A DNA stretch of 64,000 bases from positions 372,001 to 436,000 of the forward strand of contig NZ_VSDO01000001.1 of assembly GCF_008084145.1 (NCBI RefSeq), given 5' to 3'. Shown here piece by piece: positions 51,479 to 59,836 of the stretch; positions within the stretch are counted from its first letter, which is position 1; the number at the start of each line of letters is the position of its first letter. A program made the position numbers and the translations under genes. The notes below the pieces were generated by a model. That model saw only the letters and a program-made list of their open reading frames with translations. It searched no databases and had not been told where the DNA came from. The stretch comes from Paenibacillus faecis (lineage in GTDB: Bacteria > Bacillota > Bacilli > Paenibacillales > Paenibacillaceae).

Positions 51479-51863
51479 CTAATCCCGCCCTATCTTTTCA
51501 ACATCGTGATAGATCAGCCTTAAATTTTTCGGCAGCAATAGATCGTGGTGAAAATGACCGAAATACCAAGACCGGTAGGTCAAACGTTGCTGAATATGTT
51601 CCAAGTAATCGCTTAACTCGTCCGCTTCGACAGGGGTGCCGAGCGCCTCTTTCAACGATGTTACGGTGGATGTGGAACAAGTGTGCGTAATCACGAGATC
51701 GACTTCCCAATGATGCCTCGCCAAATTGTCCAATCCCTCCTGGTACTCCTCCTGTGTCGGCAATTCTCCCCGCCACCAGTTGACGTTTTCTTTTCTGTAT
51801 GCTTTATCATGAATTCAGCTTGCTAATGTCCTCATAACCGTGCAGATCCCCTGTAACAAACAT
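51479..51863 (-). pseudogene. Metallophosphoesterase pseudogene with internal deletion
   Basis: The start is intact: GAGGTGATAACGAC then ATG 51863, MFVTGDLHGYEDISKLNS, the first metal motif GDLHG. It then hits a stop (TGA), and the remaining DNA resumes in another frame as HDKAYRKENVNWWRGELPTQ and continues to VITHTCSTSTV and the metal-site FGHFH near the end. About 100 residues of the middle are missing. Both ends are recognisable and the join is clean. Confidence 0.8.
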
Positions 51864-51870
51864 GTCGTTA

Positions 51871-52407
51871 TCACCTCTGTTGATAACTGCCGGTTAAGGC
51901 AACGATCAAATCGACTAACGTAGGTGTAAAAATACCGTTGGGGTCCTGATCCAGATTGCCGAAGCTCCCGTAATCCGTGTCGATCCATTCGACGGCGCCT
52001 GTTTCATTGTTAAAGACCAGCAGGATCTGCCCGATATTCGCAAAGATTTCCCCGACCCAAAACCGCTGGCCGAAGTCATATCCGCCGGTCCAAACTTGAT
52101 AGGCGCGCATGATCTGTTCCTTCAAATCTTTGTCTCTTTCCGGCCCGTGTAGCGTGACGGGGAGTTTGAACTCATGATTGAATTCAAACCAATGGCCCCA
52201 TTTCTCCGTGGCCGGGACCGTGGATGAAGCCAGGATTCCTTCAATTTCATCAAAATAATAGCTTCCGAAATACGCCTGTAAATCAGGGTGAAGCTTAAAT
52301 CCCAATTCCTGCTCGATCATCGAGAAGTCGTGGAGATCTGTGTTTTCCACAAGTGAGCTAGGATGATTAGTTTGGAAATAGTCGTAAATAACTTCTTTGA
52401 GGTTCAT
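51871..52407 (-). CDS. Syd-like (SUKH superfamily) protein
   Basis: 178 residues. FSMIEQELGFKLHPDLQAYF and YYFDEIEG at the N terminus, QRFWVGEIFANIGQILLVFN and VEWIDTDYGSFG later, match the SecY-interacting Syd family. In Firmicutes, Syd/SUKH proteins often act as immunity proteins against contact-dependent toxins. No toxin gene lies near, so it is likely an orphan immunity or stress protein. Separate short leader with a normal RBS. Confidence 0.75.
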   Translation of the reverse strand: MNLKEVIYDYFQTNHPSSLVENTDLHDFSMIEQELGFKLHPDLQAYFGSYYFDEIEGILASSTVPATEKWGHWFEFNHEFKLPVTLHGPERDKDLKEQIMRAYQVWTGGYDFGQRFWVGEIFANIGQILLVFNNETGAVEWIDTDYGSFGNLDQDPNGIFTPTLVDLIVALTGSYQQR

Positions 52408-52442
52408 CGTTTTTTCTCCTATTGCGATAGTTTAGGCTTTGA

Positions 52443-52904
52443 TTACATATATGCTCTGCTATTTTTTACCTCACCCATCAGCTCAATATTCAACCCTTCA
52501 TCTAAGCCTTCGGGTATAAAAGGAACCTGCAGCTTTTCAATTCCCGTTTTGTCATTCACAAGGGTGTAGTAAGCCATCAATATGCCTTTAGCGGCATTTT
52601 CGCGGACCGGATCGCATACCAGCATTTCAACGATTCTTACTTCTCTTTCATTCTCGGTATGTTCGAGAGCGACATGAAAATCAAAGAAAGGGATGGGACT
52701 CTTACTTCCGGCCCGACATATGATCGGAAAGCGCTGCTTGGCAAAATCGTGAACGACAGCCTCAGCTTCTTCCTGCGTGAACGTCTTGGGGACAGCATCC
52801 AGATTACTTATTCCATGGCGAATTACCGGTGCATAGGGAAACTTGATGAGGTGATCTTTAAATTCCTGAATTAATGCACCTCTTAGAAAAACGGGACCGA
52901 TCAT
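52443..52904 (-). CDS. Hypothetical protein
   Basis: 153 residues. Mixed fold; VRIVEMLVCDPVRENAAKGI and FPIICRAGSKSPIPFFDFHV are notable. No family recognised. It may be an immunity-type protein like its neighbours, but nothing shows this directly. Confidence 0.6.
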   Translation of the reverse strand: MIGPVFLRGALIQEFKDHLIKFPYAPVIRHGISNLDAVPKTFTQEEAEAVVHDFAKQRFPIICRAGSKSPIPFFDFHVALEHTENEREVRIVEMLVCDPVRENAAKGILMAYYTLVNDKTGIEKLQVPFIPEGLDEGLNIELMGEVKNSRAYM

Positions 52905-52918
52905 TTACATAAGGCCTC

Positions 52919-53245
52919 CTATTCCTCATCTATCCATTCCTCACCCATTGGGCTTAGCAGCTTATGTTTCTTCAAATACGCTTGAAGTTGGGACAGATAG
53001 GTTTGACATATGAGGATGTATTCGGTTCGTTCAAAATTCCTATCTTGCATTTCCCTTCTCGCCCTCCGAATAAATAAGGCTGCCTCATCATAGGAACCAC
53101 TGAGCAGCAGTGCGATGGTATGATTGATATAAGATATTAATGGATAGTATATCGAGTTGCGTCTTAACCCGGTCTCGGGGAGCGTCTCCTTGGTATTTAA
53201 ACGTTCGATGAGCTCCCATAGTTCGCTATTTAACGTCGGCTTCAA
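52919..53245 (-). CDS. Hypothetical helical protein
   Basis: 108-residue frame started at TTG 53245, which has GGAGG 8 bases upstream and overlaps the preceding gene by 20 bases; the longer frame to 53323 is not supported. Mostly helical (SELWELIERLNTKETLPETG; LLLSGSYDEAALFIRRARRE). No family recognised. Overlap with the next gene upstream suggests coupled translation. Confidence 0.6.
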   Translation of the reverse strand: MKPTLNSELWELIERLNTKETLPETGLRRNSIYYPLISYINHTIALLLSGSYDEAALFIRRARREMQDRNFERTEYILICQTYLSQLQAYLKKHKLLSPMGEEWIDEE

Positions 53246-53630
53246 TATTGGCTCCTCCAAAAAGCAGGAATTCCGTATCCCATCCCATTTGATCCAAAAT
53301 ATCCAGCCCATTGGGATATTCAATACTGGTTTCTCCGGTCCATCCGTGATCCAGAGCGTATATAATTAACTCCTTGATCCGTTTAGGGTGGTGCAAATTA
53401 AAACGCTCAGTATCGTTCGTTTTTTTGTTTCTAAGGTCCACTCCTGTTAGAAGCGGACTACCTGCTATGGGATGATCCCATGTGGAAAATTTGAAGGTGC
53501 AGGTAAATTGCTTATCTTCCTTCGAGGAGATATTTAGTCTGACTAAACTCTCTCCGTTAGAATATTTGGAGGTCAGCACATAGACGTATTCTTTTTCACG
53601 CACAATGATTTCTCTCGTCTTTTTCTTCAT
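53226..53630 (-). CDS. Hypothetical protein
   Basis: 134 residues. Beta-rich N terminus (EIIVREKEYVYVLTSKYSNG) followed by KRIKELIIYALDHGWTGETS. The ALDHGW segment recurs in uncharacterised proteins of immunity-like loci. Overlaps the downstream gene by 20 bases. Confidence 0.6.
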   Translation of the reverse strand: MKKKTREIIVREKEYVYVLTSKYSNGESLVRLNISSKEDKQFTCTFKFSTWDHPIAGSPLLTGVDLRNKKTNDTERFNLHHPKRIKELIIYALDHGWTGETSIEYPNGLDILDQMGWDTEFLLFGGANIEADVK

Positions 53631-53666
53631 TCCACAGCCCTCGAATTCAGAAGTGTAGGTTTATCC

Positions 53667-54317
53667 CTAAGGTTCATCATGATTCACCTTCTGTATTTTC
53701 CGGCCAACGATATATCTCAAATGATATTCCTTCGTGCTGTGATCGTTATAATTCAAAATCTCCTTACAGGATCCTGTTTCCAAAATTTGAAGTTGACTGA
53801 AATGTTGCAGCAAATCCTTCTCACTAAAAAAATGAGCATATTTCCCTTGTATGTATTCGTAAGTCCCCTCTTCGATCTTCGCTCCTACGCCGTAATTCTT
53901 GTCTTGGTCCGAGAAACAGGTGAAGTACACGAGACCGGATGGGTTAAGATGATGCAAGCAATTCTCGATCAATTGTTTTCGTTCCTTCGCTAAAAACAAA
54001 TGCAATACATCAAAGCAATAGACCGCATCGTATGTTTTATTCGGTAAGATGGGTTCCAGGCAAGAACCCTGAATAAATCGGCTGTCCGGGTCCCATTCTT
54101 CCGCTATGGCCAAAGCCTCGGTCGATATTTCGATCCCTTCAACATCAAAGATGGACGAAAACGCCTTGGTATTCCTTCCATAACCCGAACCGGGGACGAG
54201 TACAGATTGCACATGATGCTCCTTAAAGATCTCAAGTGCGTGATAAGCCGTCCTGCTGGGGGATTTACCCCAAATCATTCCTTCACTGCTGAATCTTTGC
54301 TCCCAATAGTCTCCCAA
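53667..54317 (-). CDS. Class I SAM-dependent methyltransferase, tellurite-resistance/thiopurine type
   Basis: 216 residues. WEQRFSSEGMIWGKSPSRTA at the N terminus, motif I VLVPGSGYGRNTKAF, VEGIEISTEALAIAEE, YDAVYCFDVLHLFLAKERKQ: the arrangement of small TehB-like methyltransferases. Substrate unknown. The RBS region GGAGGAA precedes the ATG. Confidence 0.85.
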   Translation of the reverse strand: MGDYWEQRFSSEGMIWGKSPSRTAYHALEIFKEHHVQSVLVPGSGYGRNTKAFSSIFDVEGIEISTEALAIAEEWDPDSRFIQGSCLEPILPNKTYDAVYCFDVLHLFLAKERKQLIENCLHHLNPSGLVYFTCFSDQDKNYGVGAKIEEGTYEYIQGKYAHFFSEKDLLQHFSQLQILETGSCKEILNYNDHSTKEYHLRYIVGRKIQKVNHDEP

Positions 54318-54333
54318 TGCCCGTTCCTCCTTT

Positions 54334-54642
54334 TTAAGAAAGCTGCCCTCTAGTACGATTAGAGGTATCCTCGATGTTAGCTTCTATGTATTGTAAAAAC
54401 TCATCCATGCTGTCGCAATCAAACCATCCGCTTTTTTTATTCAGCTCATATAAGGTCTCAAGGCCGTGGAAATTCAATAACATATCCCATCCTTCTTTGT
54501 AAATGACGGCCTCCATGATCTGACAGTAATCGAACAGGATTTCAACCGTTTCCGGTTGGAGCAAATCGGTATACCCGTAGCTCGTTCCATGCGGCAAGGG
54601 ATAGATGCGAAACGCCAATTCCTTTTTTTCCTTGGAATTCAT
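54334..54642 (-). CDS. Hypothetical protein
   Basis: 102 residues, helical and acidic at the C terminus (WFDCDSMDEFLQYIEANIED). No family recognised. Its stop is 16 bases before the methyltransferase start, and it follows the next small gene by 3 bases, so the three are probably co-transcribed. Confidence 0.55.
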   Translation of the reverse strand: MNSKEKKELAFRIYPLPHGTSYGYTDLLQPETVEILFDYCQIMEAVIYKEGWDMLLNFHGLETLYELNKKSGWFDCDSMDEFLQYIEANIEDTSNRTRGQLS

Positions 54643-54645
54643 TCT

Positions 54646-54891
54646 TTAGCCTCTCTTGCTTTTATAACTTCGAATGGCCGTTATATATTGATCTCGATCA
54701 TATTGAAAATTCAGTCCATGTGAACGGCACATTTCCCTGACTTCTTCCAGTTTATCTACCAAAGCTTGGGCAAATGCGCTCATTTCGTCATTCGGGAACA
54801 CAAATCGCTGCTGACCGGGGACGGATTTATTCATAAACGGCGTTTCTTCCGTTATCCAGATCACCGAATGGTCCTCATGATAGACATCCAC
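54646..54891 (-). CDS. Hypothetical small protein
   Basis: 81 residues from GTG 54891, which has only a weak RBS. The frame stays open for 10 more codons upstream, to the TGA of the preceding gene, which is in the same frame; the codons between read GGYYVDV. The gene may be the second part of a split protein, or independently translated. EEVREMCRSHGLNFQYDRDQ near the end is helical. Confidence 0.45.
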   Translation of the reverse strand: MDVYHEDHSVIWITEETPFMNKSVPGQQRFVFPNDEMSAFAQALVDKLEEVREMCRSHGLNFQYDRDQYITAIRSYKSKRG

Positions 54892-54921
54892 ATAGTAACC
54901 GCCACACCCGAATATACCGCT

Positions 54922-55488
54922 TCATATTTTGTAATCCCCAAAATCATCGATGTAGTACCCTTCCGACTCCCACCCATACTCCCGATCCGCATAAATCTCT
55001 TGAATACGCTTCTTCGGCGGCCCGCAATGGGCAGCAAGCCAGTTTCGGATGAACTCCATATCCCGATTCTCATCGTCCCAAATAAAGTCCATAATAATCG
55101 ATTCCTTGGCCCCGCTGTCCGGGACATAAATGGCATATTCAGCTTTAAAGAAAGTTGTTAGATCATAGCTTACTCCTCTTAAAAAACTTTGAATGCCCTC
55201 CGTATCCAAGAGAAATGAACCCCATCGAATATAATGGCTGAAATGGCATACCTTTTCTGAAAAATATAAGGAAATCCCGACCGGTCCTTGAAGGTGGGTC
55301 GTTCCCCCAATATAGTCGGGAGTTAAAGTCCACATTGGAGAGAGTGCATTAGTACTATTGCTTAGTTTATCGATAAATCGATGGATGTTTGGAAACGAAT
55401 GAACCGCCGCATTAAGTTCCTCGCTAAATTTAAATATCTCGGATGCATCCAAACGATGTGCCATAAACGCCGTAAAATCCATCCCCAT
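54922..55488 (-). CDS. Hypothetical protein
   Basis: 188 residues; MGMDFTAFMAHRLDASEIFK, PVGISLYFSEKVCHFSHYIR, WESEGYYIDDFGDY. MGMDFTA-type openings are found in uncharacterised families of accessory loci. It ends in the same frame as the next ORF, so a split gene is possible. No function assigned. Confidence 0.6.
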   Translation of the reverse strand: MGMDFTAFMAHRLDASEIFKFSEELNAAVHSFPNIHRFIDKLSNSTNALSPMWTLTPDYIGGTTHLQGPVGISLYFSEKVCHFSHYIRWGSFLLDTEGIQSFLRGVSYDLTTFFKAEYAIYVPDSGAKESIIMDFIWDDENRDMEFIRNWLAAHCGPPKKRIQEIYADREYGWESEGYYIDDFGDYKI

Positions 55489-55539
55489 GAAACTACCTCC
55501 GAACTATGATGAACGTGTTGTTGAAATCCACCGCGAAAG

Positions 55540-56061
55540 TTAATTGCAAATGATGCATCCAAACAAGGACAAGTAAACTCCATGTTTCTCGCATTTCGGA
55601 TAACCATAAGGAATCGTGGGACAGGGGTCCCCTTCCTCAATCTCCGTCCATTCCAGGTAATTCTCCAGATTCACGCTTCTTCTCTCAAAAGCCTGGATCA
55701 TGAATCCAAATTGCCGTAAGCAATTCAGGACTATATCTTTATTTGGCTCATAATCGAGCCGTTCCCATCCCAGCCCTTCTATGGCGGCTTCAATCGTACG
55801 GAGCATAAAGGCTTTCTCCGCTTCAAAAGAGTCCAACGTCCACGGCATCTCATCGAGGTCGAAACCCACCGTTCCAATCCCAACGGCAGCCTGGTCTCTT
55901 TGCGCCAGCCAAATGATCAACTCTTTCTCCCGATCGGTTTCGGCCAGAATGGATCCGCTTAGAACAACGACTTCCAACAAAACGGAAGTCAATCCGTTAG
56001 ACATATGTAATGTTTCAATGGCATAGGCCGGGTCATCCGGCAATCCAATGTAGTTCCCCAT
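55540..56061 (-). CDS. Hypothetical protein with C-terminal zinc-ribbon-like end
   Basis: 173 residues. ETDREKELIIWLAQRDQAAV and LEVVVLSGSILAE in the body; the last residues, CEKHGVYLSLFGCIICN, have a Cys-x2-His and Cys-x2-Cys pair that could bind zinc. No family recognised; the gene is in the immunity-like block. Confidence 0.6.
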   Translation of the reverse strand: MGNYIGLPDDPAYAIETLHMSNGLTSVLLEVVVLSGSILAETDREKELIIWLAQRDQAAVGIGTVGFDLDEMPWTLDSFEAEKAFMLRTIEAAIEGLGWERLDYEPNKDIVLNCLRQFGFMIQAFERRSVNLENYLEWTEIEEGDPCPTIPYGYPKCEKHGVYLSLFGCIICN

Positions 56062-56106
56062 TATACATCCGCCTTTATGAAATTGTAGTCAAAATCAAAA
56101 ACTTCG

Positions 56107-56196
56107 TCATATTCCGTCGTCGAGTTCATAGGATTGAAAATCCTCTTGATAGTGAAAAACGCCAAAAGATGCTTGTATCGATTCTTTTTCTTTCAT
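56107..56196 (-). pseudogene. Small reading frame, probably frameshifted
   Basis: ATG 56196 with GGAGGG 7 bases upstream opens 29 codons starting MKEKESIQASFGVFHYQEDF, ending at TGA 56107. In another frame, the following DNA continues as EYDEVFDFDYNFIKADV and stops just before the gene at 56061. A single indel would make one protein of about 50 residues. Could also be two unrelated short frames. Confidence 0.4.
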
Positions 56197-56224
56197 GATT
56201 TTCCCTCCTTCCGCCTCTGGCTGC

Positions 56225-56929
56225 TCAACCTATCCGAGCAAGCGCACGCTTAGCGGCTGAGCGGGCATTAGGCAGTCCGTGCTCCGCGATCTCCCGCAAC
56301 TTTTCCCTGGCCGGTACGTATTGGTGATACCCCAAAATATCACAGGCCCGTTCTTGAACAAACATATCGTCTTCATCCAAAAACTGCACCAGAGAATCCA
56401 AATGGTCATAGGGGGTCAGCGCCAAAACACTGTAGATATACTGGCATCTCACTTCGTCTTCCAAATCGGAGTTTTGCAAAATGTGATAAATCTGCTCGAT
56501 ACTTTCAAGATCCGCGGCGATCCACTCGCTATTTTCGGGATGCGCATTCGGATAGTTTTTTTCCAGGTCCCCCCATTCGCTCTGCGGATTCGGCTCCAAT
56601 GCGGCAATAAAGGTACTTACATTTCTAAAACCGGGGGAAAGATCGGTCTCTTCATGATTCACGTAACATACTCGGTAACTCAGCGGCCCTCGATAATACA
56701 TGCAGACGTAGTTGGAATTGTCATCGGTCCAGAGGGGAAGCAAGTCTTGAAACCCGTCCAGTTCGGACATAAATTCAAGCATCTCCACGATCTCTTCTTG
56801 ACGCAACATCCGCAAGAAAAAATCCACCTCTTCCTGGAGACGGAAGTGTCTGTTCAATGGCTCCAGGGTCTCATCAGGCAATTTGATATTTAAAGATTTA
56901 ACGATATCTTTGAAAAACATGTTCTCCAA
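56225..56929 (-). CDS. SMI1/KNR4-like (SUKH) protein with HEAT-type C terminus
   Basis: 234 residues. The middle part (GFQDLLPLWTDDNSNYVCMY) has the SUKH pattern; the C-terminal 70 residues (FVQERACDILGYHQYVPARE, KLREIAEHGLPNARSAAKRA) form HEAT-like helices. SUKH proteins commonly act as toxin immunity proteins. No toxin is seen nearby. Confidence 0.7.
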   Translation of the reverse strand: MENMFFKDIVKSLNIKLPDETLEPLNRHFRLQEEVDFFLRMLRQEEIVEMLEFMSELDGFQDLLPLWTDDNSNYVCMYYRGPLSYRVCYVNHEETDLSPGFRNVSTFIAALEPNPQSEWGDLEKNYPNAHPENSEWIAADLESIEQIYHILQNSDLEDEVRCQYIYSVLALTPYDHLDSLVQFLDEDDMFVQERACDILGYHQYVPAREKLREIAEHGLPNARSAAKRALARIG

Positions 56930-56942
56930 CTCCTAGTTGATT

Positions 56943-57491
56943 TTAGTCAAGCTCCATCGCATATTTCTTTATATATTCTTTATCCAGGATGGAATAAAAA
57001 TATTGATCATGCCACTGTCCATCCAGCAGCAATTCTTCCTGGAAAATCCCTTCCCTTCTCATGCCCGCGCGTTCCATAAGTTTAACGGATTTGAGGTTAT
57101 GACAATGGCACATGCCGACAACTTTATGAGCTTGCAATTGCCTGAATGCAAAATCCAGTAGAAGTTTTGTCGCTTCCGCTCCGTACCCCTGTCTCTGGTA
57201 GGAAGGAAGGATAGCAAAACCGAGTTCCCAACTGTTTCGATGATCGACGTAACTCCAGATCTGCGCCAAACCGATTCGCTCATGCTTTCCATCTATATCC
57301 GCTGTAACAACAAAGTCATAACCGGTATCCGAGTCCATTTTTTCCAAATAATCCGCTCTGACGGTTGCGCGATCCGATTCCACATATTCTTCGTAAACCC
57401 ATATATCCTTGTTGCATTCCAGTTCGCTAATGAAATCAAGATCATCCACGGTAACCCGTGAAAGATTCACGCTCCTCCCATTAAGTATCAT
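56943..57491 (-). CDS. GNAT acetyltransferase, RimJ type
   Basis: 182 residues. GFAILPSYQRQGYGAEATKL is the acetyl-CoA motif, followed by VVGMCHCHNLKSVKLMERAG; the terminal segment has YFYSILDKEYIKKY. Start ATG 57491 lies inside the tail of a decayed HAD fragment. Substrate unknown. Confidence 0.88.
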   Translation of the reverse strand: MILNGRSVNLSRVTVDDLDFISELECNKDIWVYEEYVESDRATVRADYLEKMDSDTGYDFVVTADIDGKHERIGLAQIWSYVDHRNSWELGFAILPSYQRQGYGAEATKLLLDFAFRQLQAHKVVGMCHCHNLKSVKLMERAGMRREGIFQEELLLDGQWHDQYFYSILDKEYIKKYAMELD

Positions 57492-57606
57492 TGTGGTCGA
57501 GTCCCCCTTGTTCCCTATTCAAGATTTCAAGAACTTCGTTTAACACTCTGCCCGAATCGAAAAGAATTGCTTTGATATTTTCCCGCTTAAATTTTAATTT
57601 TTCCAT
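57481..57606 (-). pseudogene. HAD hydrolase N-terminal remnant
   Basis: A 41-codon frame whose middle reads NIKAILFDSGRVLNEV, the first motif of HAD phosphatases; the usual continuation is missing, replaced by QGGLDHNDT and a stop. The remnant overlaps the start of the GNAT gene. Evidence is a single motif. Confidence 0.45.
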
Positions 57607-57623
57607 ACTCGGCAACCCCTCAG

Positions 57624-58346
57624 TCACATGTCCTCGATATTAAATTCCCTAAGCGTAACCAATGGCTTGACGCCTCGGTTTCCTTTTTTCGTCACGGTGC
57701 GCCCTTGATCATTCGTCCGTTTCTCGATATAGTCGCCGGTCAGCAAATTGTAGTCGTCTTCTTCCATGCTTTCCATCGGCGTCCCATTAAAATAACTGCC
57801 TGTCGTCGCCCCGATCAAATACCAATCGTCATTTTGATACCTGAATCTGTATTTTTGATACCAACGCCAATTACTTCCGCCGTAGTGGCTCACAACGACA
57901 GACCCCCGGTTAATTTCCAAGCCTTCAAAAGGATCGCCCCATACACCGCCCTCATCGGCTTTCAATAGAACTTTATCCGCAATAATCGATAGCCGGTAAC
58001 CCCGTTCTTTGTCCCCAAAGGCAATCAAAAGGGAACGCGGAGGCGCTGTATCCTCACTTGAGGCACCTTCAATCACGGCCGCGATATCCTTGATCCCGTC
58101 CTTGTTTAAATCGCCTTCGGCTTTAACGGACTCATCTTCCGCTATAAGAATGTGCCAACCCGGGGGGATCAACGAAGTCCAATCGACCTTAAGGGCGATT
58201 TCGTCCTTGGTTTTAGATGCCTCCGGCTGGGGAGATGCCTTCGAATTTTGACTTTTCTGTTGAAGGTTCGAACTTCCCCCGCACCCGGACAGTAAGCTTG
58301 AAAGTAAAACCGTCCCGCATAAGATCCGTATCATAGCCTTTTTCAC
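57624..58346 (-). CDS. Lipoprotein
   Basis: 240 residues. Lipobox LLSGC after a hydrophobic signal, a Ser/Lys-rich linker, then a beta-rich region (VKAEGDLNKDGIKDIAAVIE; DWYLIGATTGSYFNGTP). The GDLNKDGIKDI block looks like an FG-GAP/calcium-binding type loop seen in surface proteins. Start GTG 58346 with GGGAG 9 bases before. Function unknown. Confidence 0.75.
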   Translation of the reverse strand: MKKAMIRILCGTVLLSSLLSGCGGSSNLQQKSQNSKASPQPEASKTKDEIALKVDWTSLIPPGWHILIAEDESVKAEGDLNKDGIKDIAAVIEGASSEDTAPPRSLLIAFGDKERGYRLSIIADKVLLKADEGGVWGDPFEGLEINRGSVVVSHYGGSNWRWYQKYRFRYQNDDWYLIGATTGSYFNGTPMESMEEDDYNLLTGDYIEKRTNDQGRTVTKKGNRGVKPLVTLREFNIEDM

Positions 58347-58396
58347 ATGACTGCTCCCTATCTGCTTCTATATCTTTTTTTTGCGAATCGTACCCG

Positions 58397-59080
58397 TTAC
58401 AACAATGTATCCAGATCTCTAAGTGAATGAATAACCAAATCAGGCTTCACTTCGTGCCGCCAGGATCTCCTCTCCCGATTCAACCAGCAGCTCACGATAC
58501 CTTCCCGCTTGGCTCCCACAACATCGGATATGGAATCTCCAATATGGATCACTTGACTGGGATTTACATGATAGGTATGAAGCAATTGTTTAAACATCGC
58601 ATTGTGATCATCATTTTTATAGGATTGATACTGCTCGGAAGTGAATATGCGCAGGCTATAGTCCAAGTAAAACTTGGGCAGCATCGCCTCATCCGTATCA
58701 CTAACTATACAAACCTTATATTTATTTATAATTCCTTCTAAAAACTCCACGGTATCTTCGTACAGTTCCGATTGGGTGTGTTCGCTGATCAAGATCCTGG
58801 TAGCCTCTAGCGGATCATAAGTCATGCCCTTTTCCTTAAACAAACTTTCAAAACACCGTTTATAAATGTCTTGAGTGAGATGAAATTGTTTCGTCGCCTT
58901 GAAATCGCTGGAATGATCCCAAAAAAGCTCCAGTAACCGTCCTCCGCATTGTTCAGCCAGGTCAGATGTATAGGAATCATTTTGGATTTGCCTCCAAATA
59001 TGTTCTTTCCTAGAATCTACGTTGACTAAGGTTTGAAACATATCGAGACTTATTACTTCGAACGGTTTCATAGGGTTCAA
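58397..59080 (-). CDS. HAD-superfamily hydrolase
   Basis: 227 residues. Motif I SLDMFQTLVNVDSR, motif II VCIVSDTDE, motif IV HIGDSISDVVGAKREGI: HAD phosphatase with a helical cap. Its ATG overlaps the stop of the macro-domain gene (59077-59080). Coupling with an ADP-ribose-processing gene suggests a nucleotide or sugar phosphate substrate, but that is inference. Confidence 0.87.
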   Translation of the reverse strand: MNPMKPFEVISLDMFQTLVNVDSRKEHIWRQIQNDSYTSDLAEQCGGRLLELFWDHSSDFKATKQFHLTQDIYKRCFESLFKEKGMTYDPLEATRILISEHTQSELYEDTVEFLEGIINKYKVCIVSDTDEAMLPKFYLDYSLRIFTSEQYQSYKNDDHNAMFKQLLHTYHVNPSQVIHIGDSISDVVGAKREGIVSCWLNRERRSWRHEVKPDLVIHSLRDLDTLL

Positions 59081-59670
59081 CCTTTCTTCAAATTACTCGC
59101 GGTCTTTTTCAATTCTTGTTTATATAGTTCGTAGTTGATTTCATCGAAGCAAACGAAAATGATCCTCTTTATGCTGGTCCCGCTATTTACCAAATAGGCA
59201 GTCACTTCATCAATAGCTGCAATACAGGCCCGTTCTTTCGGGTATCCGTATATTCCCGTACTTATATTGGGGAAGGCCAGGCTTTCGACGTTCATGGAAT
59301 CAGCCAGCTTTAATGAGCTTCTATAGCAGCTTTTTAATTTCTCTTCTTCCTGTTTGGCTCCGCCGTTCCAAACCGGACCCACCGTATGAATGACATAACG
59401 GCATTTCAAGTTCCCTCCGGTTGTCACCACGGCCTCGCCTACGGCACAGCCGCCCTTCTGATTGCGGATTTTCAAACACTCCTCCAGGATCGCTTTTCCT
59501 CCAGCCCGATGGATAGCGCCATCCACTCCGCCCCCGCCCAGCAAACTTGTATTTGCCGCGTTGACGATCGCGTCCACTTCGCATTTCGTGATATCCCCTT
59601 GAATTAGTTCGACTATGGTATTCTTGATGGTAACTTGCACGAATGATTCTTCCTTTCCTCTTGCGGACAT
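59077..59670 (-). CDS. Macro-domain protein (ADP-ribosyl or O-acetyl-ADP-ribose hydrolase type)
   Basis: 197 residues. ELIQGDITKCEVDAIVNAAN, LLGGGGVDGAIHRAGG, FPNISTGIYGYP: classical MacroD-type macro domain, including the Asn and Gly-rich loops used for O-acetyl-ADP-ribose deacetylation and mono-ADP-ribose removal. Full length with no extra domain. Start ATG 59670; the frame shares 4 bases with the HAD gene downstream. Confidence 0.93.
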   Translation of the reverse strand: MSARGKEESFVQVTIKNTIVELIQGDITKCEVDAIVNAANTSLLGGGGVDGAIHRAGGKAILEECLKIRNQKGGCAVGEAVVTTGGNLKCRYVIHTVGPVWNGGAKQEEEKLKSCYRSSLKLADSMNVESLAFPNISTGIYGYPKERACIAAIDEVTAYLVNSGTSIKRIIFVCFDEINYELYKQELKKTASNLKKG

Positions 59671-59794
59671 GTCGTCCCCTCATTTTGGACCGCTTCTCAA
59701 CTTTTCCAAATGAAATTTGTTATACTCATAGTACCTTAATTTACCATGGGGAGAACAGGATAAGAATGGATTATAGAAATTAAGGCATAAGAAG

Positions 59795-59836
59795 CAAAAA
59801 GCCCCCCGCTCCAAAGAAAGCCTTTCCGAGGGGGGG
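59795..59836 (-). terminator. Terminator after the DUF6508-like gene
   Basis: A run of C and a matching run of G (CCCCCC and GGGGGG on the minus strand) pair around a loop, and TTTTTG follows. It lies directly after the stop of the gene at 59837-60232 and separates it from the macro-domain operon. Confidence 0.75.
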
